Part shown: piece after piece, positions 37,638 to 45,697 of the stretch | Layout of the letters: each line of letters begins with the position of its first letter | How positions within the stretch are numbered: the stretch's first letter is position 1 | Assembly (NCBI RefSeq): GCF_000758705.1 | Contig: NZ_CP009287.1 | Location: 5,580,001-5,644,000 of the forward strand | DNA length: 64,000 nucleotides | Source of the DNA: Paenibacillus graminis | GTDB lineage: Bacteria; Bacillota; Bacilli; Paenibacillales; Paenibacillaceae | Direction of reading: 5' to 3' | Position numbers and translations under genes: made by a program | The notes under the pieces: generated by a model | Told to the model about the DNA's origin: nothing | Databases searched by the model: none | Seen by the model: only the letters and a program-made list of their open reading frames with translations

Positions 37638-37943
37638 CTACCTAGTAGTTTTATTTTTGATTTCCCTCAGAATAATTGCAGATATGTTGGATATCGTGTT
37701 AAATTCGCCTGAAACAATATCTTTTTCGGGAATTGAAATGCCGAAATTTTCTTCAATTTCGAAATATAATTTAAGCAGATGCCTTGCTTTCATATTCACG
37801 TCCCGTTCAAGAAAATTCCGGTTATATTTGTCCTGCCCCCATAAATCGGTATCTATCAGCAATTTGTTCTTTAATATCTCATCCAGCGACTCTGCGATTT
37901 CTATAGCATTGATTTCCTGGCTTATAATACCCAAATTCACCAT
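37638..37943 (-). CDS. acyl-carrier-related protein of a peptide maturation system
   Basis: 101-residue helical protein. KLYFEIEENFGISIPEKDI resembles helix II-III of acyl carrier proteins (ALEEEFGI-IPDED). Aligning on that segment, the phosphopantetheine serine of 'DSL' falls on Ala53 (NMKARHLL), so it probably carries no acyl arm. From memory, an 'acyl carrier-related protein' family is a standing partner of CLI_3235/CcpM peptide-maturation loci, which fits this position. The start is uncertain: ATG (37943) and GTG sit directly on AAAGGG, while TTG at 37934 has a better nine-base spacing. Role unknown; possibly scaffold or peptide carrier. Confidence 0.75.
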   Translation of the reverse strand: MVNLGIISQEINAIEIAESLDEILKNKLLIDTDLWGQDKYNRNFLERDVNMKARHLLKLYFEIEENFGISIPEKDIVSGEFNTISNISAIILREIKNKTTR

Positions 37944-37983
37944 CCCTTTCAGTAACTCTATTTGCTATTCCTGATTTAAGCTC

Positions 37984-39120
37984 CTAGAAATTGACCGCCA
38001 TTTCAGTTTCCGATAATTTGTCTACAATCAAATTAGCAATTTTCACCGTGTCACCTTTATCCAAAGCGTTAAAAACAGGTACTGAAGATAAAACGCCACA
38101 TTCCTCGATGCTATTTTGCATGAAATCTTGATTAAGCGTTAATGTGTTTACAGAACTTGGCTTAGAGTTAGTCATTTCGACCCAATCAATTTGCCTATTG
38201 GTTATATTCAAGGCATCAATATCCAAGCCGAATTTATATTTGACAGATTTCATTATTCCATCCAGATATTCTGCTGTATATTTCTCATGGAACAGGCTTA
38301 CTACTACAGCATCGGGTACAACCGCCTGAAAAATTTCATATGCCGTAATTCCAAAGTCATTGGTGATCTTGTTGTTATAGCGCATAAAGCCGCCAGGCAC
38401 CGCTACGATAATTAAGTCCGGCTCCTCAGTGGATTCAATTTGCTTGATGTACCTGTTATAGCACAAGATCTTATCTGATTCACTTATTAATTCTTTCATA
38501 AACCCTGGAAACGAATGGAACCCCAAAAATTCACAATATGATCGGGTACCAACTACACTCACTTTATAACCCATGCTTTCAAAAGTGGACTTTAAATCCA
38601 ATTGCATTTGAAACTTATGAGTGTTCTCGGCTATCCCAACGACGGCGAGGATCGGGGTAGTACAATCTATAATTTCTTTCTGTCCAGACGACAGATCATT
38701 TAAGAAATCTGTATGATTCAAATTATTTTCTCCATAATTAATAAAATAGCTGCCCTTCTTCTCGCACTTGCCTTGTATTTCTTCTAACTTTTCATTCAAT
38801 GGAAGGAGGGTAATAATATTTTTCCCAGCTTCGACTGCACTTAAGAGTTTGGGGTAGATATTCTTGTCCAGCGTATATGAATTGTCGGCTTCAGCAAATA
38901 TTACAGTATCAATCCCACTCAAAAGCTGTTCAAATTCCTGACTGACAGTAAGGCCAAGGAATCCGCCGCCATCGGCATAACTGGCATCCTTACCGCATAA
39001 CCCCCATCCGGGTAAAGAGGATAGCTGGATGTTGCCATAATGGTCAACAAAACCTTTGTCTCTTAACAAGGGAGTAAAATGGGAGTCGTAAGGGTAGATT
39101 AATACACTTTCTTTATTCAA
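37984..39120 (-). CDS. peptide maturation system protein, TIGR04066-like
   Basis: 378-residue soluble protein of unknown function. It looks like two Rossmann-like halves: 5-130 (SVLIYPYDSHFTPLL, GIDTVIFAEADNSYTLDK) and 155-270 (PILAVVGIAENTHKFQMQLD, DLIIVAVPGGF). VVGIAENTHKFQMQL is reminiscent of a P-loop without a canonical GKT. As I recall, the TIGR04066 family occurs only beside CcpM-type radical SAM maturases and Cys-rich precursors, as here. TTG at 39120 has GGAGGG seven bases upstream, so it is preferred to the TTG at 39135, which lies within that site. It follows the maturase gene closely. Confidence 0.75.
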   Translation of the reverse strand: MNKESVLIYPYDSHFTPLLRDKGFVDHYGNIQLSSLPGWGLCGKDASYADGGGFLGLTVSQEFEQLLSGIDTVIFAEADNSYTLDKNIYPKLLSAVEAGKNIITLLPLNEKLEEIQGKCEKKGSYFINYGENNLNHTDFLNDLSSGQKEIIDCTTPILAVVGIAENTHKFQMQLDLKSTFESMGYKVSVVGTRSYCEFLGFHSFPGFMKELISESDKILCYNRYIKQIESTEEPDLIIVAVPGGFMRYNNKITNDFGITAYEIFQAVVPDAVVVSLFHEKYTAEYLDGIMKSVKYKFGLDIDALNITNRQIDWVEMTNSKPSSVNTLTLNQDFMQNSIEECGVLSSVPVFNALDKGDTVKIANLIVDKLSETEMAVNF

Positions 39121-39139
39121 AATACTTCCCTCCAAATCA

Positions 39140-40567
39140 TTATCCTGTAATCTTCTGAACCATTTCTTTTCTCAATCCGCATTCTTTTAAGGTACACACA
39201 TCCTTCAGCATTTCGTCAAAATTGTAACGGACATCCTGACAGGCTTTTAGTTTTGCTTCCTTGCTCAGTTGATTTCCATCATCCGACAGTGAAGCACAAA
39301 CTCTGCAGTTCCGGAACGCGTAGCACTCCTTACAGTTCTCTTCCGTAAGTTTTCCTACATTCAATAATTTCTCTATTTTGTCAAAAAAGAAACCCTCTTC
39401 AATATTGCCGATTCTCATGATATCCGATGTTTCACTAACCCTTTCACATGGATAAAAGTGGGCATCTGTACTCATAAATAACCGGATTTGTCCCGGTACG
39501 CAAGGTCCGGAATGATGATCCTGTTTCGCTAATGGGGCAATATTCCGGTGCGAGTTACTGATATACTCAAAATGCTCCCGATAGGCGGCTCTGATTAATT
39601 GTGAATTGTTTGCTTTGGAAACCTTGCCCAATACAAACAACAAGTATTTAAATTTGCTGTATTCCCATTCTCCTACAAAATTTTCGCTGAATTGAACACG
39701 GTCATTGCGGTAATTATTGGATACAAAACTTCCGATCACCGCTGATTCATTAAAAAATTCTTCTTCACTGGCGATAAATTCATCCAGACAATTAAATTGT
39801 GCTGTTGGGTCCATAACCATAGAAAAGGAGAGATTTTTTTTGATGGCCGGGTACTTTTCCACAATTCTTTTGATGTTATCATAGACAGCATTAAAAGTTC
39901 CGCAACCATTTGAGGCAAAGGTACGGTGTTTATCATGAATTTCTTGAGGCCCGTCCATACTCACGGTAATTCTCAAATTGTAGCCTAGTAATCTCTTCAC
40001 ATTAGCTTCAGTGAGCAGGCTGCCGTTCGTGGTCAGACTAAAAGAAACGTTTTTCCCTTCTGCCGCTTTTATCGCGTAGTCCATGCACTGAATAATCAGG
40101 TTCATCTCCAGCAAAGGCTCGCCGCCATAAAAACTGATATCGATGTCCTTGGCATCCTTAGAATGCTCGATCAGAAAATCTATTCCTTTTTTAGCAGTAG
40201 CAAAATCCATTCGTTTATTGCTATGTACCCGATTTACATAAGACCCGGAATACACACAATAATTGCATCTGAAATTACAATTTTGAGTGACTTGAAGAAT
40301 TATTTTTTTTAGATTATAACCTAATAGCTCATCAAGCATTCTTCCATTGTTATGTTTTATTTCTTCTACACGATTGTTTGACAGATATCCTTGATCCATT
40401 AATTTTTGGATAACCGGATGCTCGCTTGAACGTATCGCTTCAGGATCATTGATAATTTGATAAGTTTCCTCATCCACATTGATTATTTTATTTTTATTCA
40501 CGTCGAAAAAATAATACTTGTCCATATTTTCGAACGAATATATCAACGGATTTTCTTTGGTCAACAA
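39140..40567 (-). CDS. SPASM radical SAM peptide maturase, CcpM-like
   Basis: 475-residue radical SAM enzyme predicted to crosslink the Cys-rich precursor. The 4Fe-4S SAM cluster motif is C97-x3-C101-x2-C104 (CNFRCNYC); YGGEPLLE (147-154) binds SAM. The SPASM/twitch region binds auxiliary clusters through Cys356, Cys374, Cys412, Cys415, Cys421, Cys424 and Cys443, with further Cys at 458 and 463. The N-terminal 80 residues are a non-catalytic domain that may bind the leader peptide. SPASM enzymes of this kind often form thioethers (sactipeptides, ranthipeptides). The start is TTG with AAAGGAGA upstream. The name CcpM is from recalled similarity and gene context. Confidence 0.88.
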   Translation of the reverse strand: MLTKENPLIYSFENMDKYYFFDVNKNKIINVDEETYQIINDPEAIRSSEHPVIQKLMDQGYLSNNRVEEIKHNNGRMLDELLGYNLKKIILQVTQNCNFRCNYCVYSGSYVNRVHSNKRMDFATAKKGIDFLIEHSKDAKDIDISFYGGEPLLEMNLIIQCMDYAIKAAEGKNVSFSLTTNGSLLTEANVKRLLGYNLRITVSMDGPQEIHDKHRTFASNGCGTFNAVYDNIKRIVEKYPAIKKNLSFSMVMDPTAQFNCLDEFIASEEEFFNESAVIGSFVSNNYRNDRVQFSENFVGEWEYSKFKYLLFVLGKVSKANNSQLIRAAYREHFEYISNSHRNIAPLAKQDHHSGPCVPGQIRLFMSTDAHFYPCERVSETSDIMRIGNIEEGFFFDKIEKLLNVGKLTEENCKECYAFRNCRVCASLSDDGNQLSKEAKLKACQDVRYNFDEMLKDVCTLKECGLRKEMVQKITG

Positions 40568-40612
40568 TGGACTGTCTCCTTTACCGTTTTGTAGTCTTGC
40601 TTCTGCATAAGG

Positions 40613-40662
40613 AAAAAAGACTAGGGCTCTAATGACAGGTAACGTTGTCTTTAGAACCCTAG
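40613..40662 (-). terminator. terminator between precursor and maturase genes
   Basis: CTAGGGTTCTAA and TTAGAGCCCTAG pair (one mismatch) around about 20 bases, then TCTTTTTT. It lies eight bases after the precursor stop and 45 before the maturase start. Such a terminator would let the precursor be made in excess, with the enzymes expressed by read-through. Confidence 0.88.
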
Positions 40663-40670
40663 CATTTCGG

Positions 40671-40865
40671 TTAACCTCTTACTTGAGCGGTTGCAGTCGG
40701 AGTATAGTTTTGCGATCCGCTATCCGCGCTAGTATTGCTAACATGCAAGAAATCAGGACCCCAGCAGCTGCAAGTGGCGCAATAACATGCACAAGAAAGA
40801 TGGCAATCTGCGTATGCCTCAACGGTATGCATTTGTGAAAAATTCTTTTTAGTTAATTTTCTCAT
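40671..40865 (-). CDS. Cys-rich RiPP precursor, CLI_3235-like
   Basis: 64-residue precursor. The N-terminal leader reads MRKLTKKNFSQMHTVEAYAD; the TVEAYA block and the basic start match, from memory, the CLI_3235 family of predicted bacteriocin precursors. The core has six cysteines close together (21, 25, 27, 29, 32, 34: CHLSCACYCATCSCW), followed by a Ser/Thr/Asn-rich tail without Cys. The ribosome binding site GGGAGG lies nine bases before the ATG. It lies between the exporter and the maturase, with a terminator directly after it. Ring pattern, cleavage site and activity cannot be read from the sequence. Confidence 0.85.
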   Translation of the reverse strand: MRKLTKKNFSQMHTVEAYADCHLSCACYCATCSCWGPDFLHVSNTSADSGSQNYTPTATAQVRG

Positions 40866-40940
40866 TTCATTTCGCCTCCCTTCGTATGTAATAGATTAAA
40901 ATATATAAATTCCAGAGTGGCGGGCACTCCGAAAAGTATA

Positions 40941-42701
40941 TCAACTAATCAATGCTCTGCACTCCAGTTCGCTTTCATATAACTTTTTATAGGTAAAATT
41001 GTTATTCAGAAGATTTCTATGGCTTCCTTGGCCTACCAGCTTGCCGGCATCAATAACTAGAATTTCATCTGAATCAATAATGCTTGATAGCCTATGGGCA
41101 ATCACGACAACAGTATGATCATGAGAAATTGAACTTATTAATTCCTTGACCATTTGCTGGGTTTCATTATCCAGTGATGAGGTTGCTTCATCGAATAATA
41201 TTATTTTCGATTTTTTCAACATCGCTCTAGCGATGGCTATCCGTTGTTTTTGGCCGCCTGACAGGTTGGAGCCATTCTCTTCAATCACGGTTTTATATCC
41301 ATGCGGAAGACTCATGATGTAATCATGAATCTTTATCTTTTTGCAAATGGTTATCATGTCTTCTTCTGTTGCCTCTTGGTTTGCGATCAACATATTTTCA
41401 GCAAAAGTTGCATTAAATAAGTAGGGAGTTTGGTGTACAACCGATATATGCCGGCGCAGTGTTTCTTCATTAAAATGTTTGATATCCGTTCCATCTATCA
41501 GAATGGCTCCTGTATCAGCCTCGTAAAAATGCAGCAGTAAATTGAAGATTGTAGTTTTCCCGCCGCCGCTGCTGCCTACTATTGCAGTTGTATTATTCTT
41601 TGCGATTGAAAAACTCAAGTCATCCACAACCCGCAAATCGTCCCCGTAACCAAAAGAAATATTACAAAATTTAATTTCCCCTTCAATATATTGCTTTTCT
41701 ATATCGCCAAACTTTTCTCTTTTGTAACCAAATTCATCCAGTAAGTTAAATATTCTTTCCAGTGAAGTAAGCGCCTTCTGGATGTTGCTGCTGATTTGGG
41801 TAATGTTCATTAATGAACCCGTCAGCTGGCTGGAGTAAGAGGTAAACGCAATAAAGTATTCAATGTTCAGCTGCCCTTTATATATTAGAAATCCTGCTAT
41901 AGCCATGACACTAAGCTGGGAGAGAAATGAAGTGAATTGGGATAATGACCGGGCCACAGTGCTTATAATATTTATATTTATATTTTTTTCTTTAAGCAGG
42001 ATGGCCAGATCCAGAAATTGATTTATTTTTATCTTCTTAATGCCCAAACTCTTGATCTCTCTGATCCCGGTTATGGACTGCTGGAGATTACTGAAATAGC
42101 TGTCGTTTAGCTTAGCCAGCTCTTCACTTCGCTTCCTTATTTTTTTCCCGGAGAAGGTGAATATAAGGAATGTAACCGGAAAGCTTAGTACAATCACCAA
42201 AGATAGTGGAATACTAATTTGAAACACAACAATGCTTATGATGACAACTCGAAGAATATCGATTGCAGTATTAATCAACTGGTTTGTAAGGATGCCCGCT
42301 ACAGTCGCAGTATCCCCTTGCAAACGGGATATAAATTCGCCCACCTTCATTTGGTCAAAAGCCTTTACAGGAAGTTCAATGATCTTTTGAAACATATCTC
42401 TTTTCAAGTCATAAATAATATTTTCGCTTAATGAGGAAAATAAATAGGATTGAAAGAAACTTAAAATGGTTACAAAAAGCTCTGTTACAAACAGGTACAT
42501 TAGCATTACACTCAGCTTTTCAAATTCCTTAGAGAACAATAAAGCTATGACCTTACCTAATATTAATGGTTCAATAATTTGCAGAATCAGACAAAACACA
42601 ATACAAAAAAAGGTAGTAATTACACGCAATTTGTAAGGAAAGAGATACATCAAACATCTTTTTAACAAACCAATATCCTTTTTATCAACTATCGATTTCA
42701 T
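40941..42701 (-). CDS. ABC exporter of the RiPP cluster
   Basis: 586-residue half-transporter: six membrane segments (about 25-300), then an ATPase domain with Walker A GSSGGGKTT (376-384), signature LSGGQKQ (480-486) and Walker B KIILFDEATSSLD. There is no N-terminal C39 peptidase domain, so leader removal must be done by another protein; the S8 protease at the operon end is the candidate. First gene of the operon, starting at an ATG with AGAGGT seven bases upstream and a promoter about 90 bases upstream. It probably exports the mature peptide and may give immunity. Confidence 0.93.
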   Translation of the reverse strand: MKSIVDKKDIGLLKRCLMYLFPYKLRVITTFFCIVFCLILQIIEPLILGKVIALLFSKEFEKLSVMLMYLFVTELFVTILSFFQSYLFSSLSENIIYDLKRDMFQKIIELPVKAFDQMKVGEFISRLQGDTATVAGILTNQLINTAIDILRVVIISIVVFQISIPLSLVIVLSFPVTFLIFTFSGKKIRKRSEELAKLNDSYFSNLQQSITGIREIKSLGIKKIKINQFLDLAILLKEKNININIISTVARSLSQFTSFLSQLSVMAIAGFLIYKGQLNIEYFIAFTSYSSQLTGSLMNITQISSNIQKALTSLERIFNLLDEFGYKREKFGDIEKQYIEGEIKFCNISFGYGDDLRVVDDLSFSIAKNNTTAIVGSSGGGKTTIFNLLLHFYEADTGAILIDGTDIKHFNEETLRRHISVVHQTPYLFNATFAENMLIANQEATEEDMITICKKIKIHDYIMSLPHGYKTVIEENGSNLSGGQKQRIAIARAMLKKSKIILFDEATSSLDNETQQMVKELISSISHDHTVVVIAHRLSSIIDSDEILVIDAGKLVGQGSHRNLLNNNFTYKKLYESELECRALIS

Positions 42702-42787
42702 AAGTCGTACCTCTGATGGTAAAATTTAATCGGTATATTATTTATTTCATAATCTTACACTTTGTAATAATTTTCACTTGCAAGCCA

Positions 42788-42816
42788 ATTCTACATCTTT
42801 CGATATAATTTGTAAA
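42788..42816 (-). promoter_or_regulatory. sigma-A promoter of the RiPP operon
   Basis: Minus-strand TTTACA and TAGAAT with a 17-base spacer, five of six matches in each box. The start near 42781 leaves an 80-base leader before the exporter ATG. Confidence 0.75.
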
Positions 42817-43085
42817 CATATTTTTACTTTATTTCAATTTTTAGTATATTTATTTGTGAAAACTAAACTATAATTGTTGAACATTTAAATTTATACCTCT
42901 TTTATCCAATTAATTAATATACTACTGCATTTTTGGTTTTGCAAATCTGTAAAATATCGGATTATAAATAGCGAAAAAGCTCTTTACACATTGGGTTTGG
43001 GGGGGCGGGCCGATGCGCAAAAACAGCAGATTTTTCTCGTAGAAAAACAGGCCAACCAGAAGTTTCTGGCTGACCTGATCCTGTG
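42817..43085. other. AT-rich island border with one hairpin
   Basis: This part of the 445-base gap between the RiPP promoter and yajC is very AT-rich to about 42980, then changes to a GGGGGGGCGGGCCGATG stretch near 43000. A hairpin lies at 43048-43077 (CAGG-CCAGAA and TTCTGG-CCTG arms). No gene, tRNA or attachment site was seen. Confidence 0.5.
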
Positions 43086-43127
43086 AAAAAAAAGCACCGT
43101 CTCTCTTACGAGAAACGGCGCTTTTTA
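43086..43127. terminator. terminator after yajC
   Basis: AAAAAGC-CCGTCTCT and AGAGA-ACGG-GCTTTTT pair with small mismatches, and there are A and T runs on both sides. It closes the ruvCAB-queA-tgt-yajC transcript and shields it from the island. Confidence 0.85.
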
Positions 43128-43146
43128 TGTAGGGCTGTACAAAAAG

Positions 43147-43458
43147 CTATTCCTTGTCTTCAACTTCCACAACCGAATGGCTGATGGAACCCCGGTCAAA
43201 GGTCAGCTTGGTCACATCGTTTACCCGCAGGACTACGATGTCATCGGAAATTTCCATGATCGTCCCGTGAAGGCCCCCAATGGTCACTACCTTATCGCCT
43301 TTTTTCAGAGCTTTCAACATTGCGTTGCGTGTCTTGGTCTTCTTCTGCTGCGGACGGATAAGCAGGAAATAGAACACCACAAACATTAGCACAAATGGGC
43401 CTACAAGACCCAGAATGCTTCCGCCCCCTGAGGCTGCTGCATATTGAAACTGTAACAT
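43147..43458 (-). CDS. yajC: preprotein translocase subunit YajC
   Basis: 103-residue single-pass membrane protein associated with SecDF. It has a Gly-rich N-terminus, a TM of about residues 16-34 (VGPFVLMFVVFYFLLIRPQQKK), and a small soluble domain with KGDKVVTIGGLHGTI and DRGSISHSV. ATG at 43458 has a G-rich site upstream and gives the usual N-terminus. It follows tgt by 43 bases. Confidence 0.95.
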   Translation of the reverse strand: MLQFQYAAASGGGSILGLVGPFVLMFVVFYFLLIRPQQKKTKTRNAMLKALKKGDKVVTIGGLHGTIMEISDDIVVLRVNDVTKLTFDRGSISHSVVEVEDKE

Positions 43459-43501
43459 AATTCTCCCCCCCTTCAAAAGACAATGAAACACTGCCCCTTA
43501 C

Positions 43502-44659
<1,158 letters not shown>

Positions 44660-45688
44660 TTAATAAATAAACATTGCATCGCCGAAGCTGAAAAAGCGGT
44701 ATTGCTGCTGAATCGCGGCTTCATAGGCGGCCAGAATATTCTCCCGTCCGGCCAAGGCGCTCACCAGCATCACCAATGTGGATTTGGGCAGATGAAAATT
44801 GGTAATCAGTGCGTTTACAACGGTGAATTTGTAGCCCGGATAGATAAAAATATCCGTCCAGCCGCTGCATTCTTGAATCGGACCGCCTTCGGCCTGTCTG
44901 CCAACCGTTTCCAGTGTCCGGCAGGACGTTGTGCCCACAGCTATGATCCTTCCGCCCCGGGCTCTGGCAGCATTGAGCACATCCGCTGTCTCCTGGGACA
45001 AGACGAAATACTCGGCATGCATTACATGCTCTTCTACCTTCTCTACCGACATGGGACGGAAGGTTCCAAGTCCGACATGAAGCGTAATATAGGCAATCGT
45101 CACACCTTTAGCCTTGATTTGCTCCAGCAGCTCACGGGTGAAATGCAGGCCTGCGGTCGGCGCAGCCGCCGAACCCTCATGCTTGGCATACACCGTCTGG
45201 TAACGCTCGCGGTCATCCAGGGTCTCCTTGATATACGGCGGAAGCGGCATGCTTCCCAGCCTGTCCAGAATTTCCTGGAATATTCCTGTATAGATGAAGC
45301 GGAGTGTCCGTCCACCCATGTCAGCCTCATCTTCAATAATTGCCCGAAGTTCCTCGCTGAAGATGATCACAGCTCCGGTCTTCAACTTCTTGCCGGGCTT
45401 CACCAGCGCTTCCCAGCGGTCTTCGCCCAGATTCTTCAGCAGCAGGACCTCCGCCTTCGCACCGGTGTCTTCCTTAACGCCGAAGAGCCGGGCGGGAATC
45501 ACCCGTGTATCATTCAGAACCAGCGTATCTCCCGGCTGAAATTGTTCCAGTATATCCGTAAAATGCCGATGCTCCAGTTGGCCATTCTCCTTGTTCACGA
45601 GCAGCAGCCGCGATGCACTGCGGTCGGACAGCGGAGTCTGGGCGATGAGCTCCTCCGGCAAATGGAAGTCATAATCGTCAACATTCAT
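44660..45688 (-). CDS. queA: S-adenosylmethionine:tRNA ribosyltransferase-isomerase
   Basis: 342-residue enzyme that turns preQ1 in tRNA into epoxyqueuosine using the ribose of SAM. The N-terminus [16 protein letters not shown] and the motifs [29 protein letters not shown] and TTSCRTLE are those of QueA. It is 21 bases upstream of tgt and acts in the next step of the same pathway. Confidence 0.97.
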   Translation of the reverse strand: MNVDDYDFHLPEELIAQTPLSDRSASRLLLVNKENGQLEHRHFTDILEQFQPGDTLVLNDTRVIPARLFGVKEDTGAKAEVLLLKNLGEDRWEALVKPGKKLKTGAVIIFSEELRAIIEDEADMGGRTLRFIYTGIFQEILDRLGSMPLPPYIKETLDDRERYQTVYAKHEGSAAAPTAGLHFTRELLEQIKAKGVTIAYITLHVGLGTFRPMSVEKVEEHVMHAEYFVLSQETADVLNAARARGGRIIAVGTTSCRTLETVGRQAEGGPIQECSGWTDIFIYPGYKFTVVNALITNFHLPKSTLVMLVSALAGRENILAAYEAAIQQQYRFFSFGDAMFIY

Positions 45689-45697
45689 GGTCAGTCT

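Noticed and set aside
40671..40865. Precursor as a SCIFF peptide (six Cys in forty-five)
   Set aside because: The Cys cluster is too tight and is followed by a Cys-free tail; the leader and partner genes fit the CLI_3235 type better.
40941..42701. Exporter as a peptidase-containing (C39) bacteriocin transporter
   Set aside because: The protein begins directly with membrane helices; no Cys-His peptidase domain precedes them.
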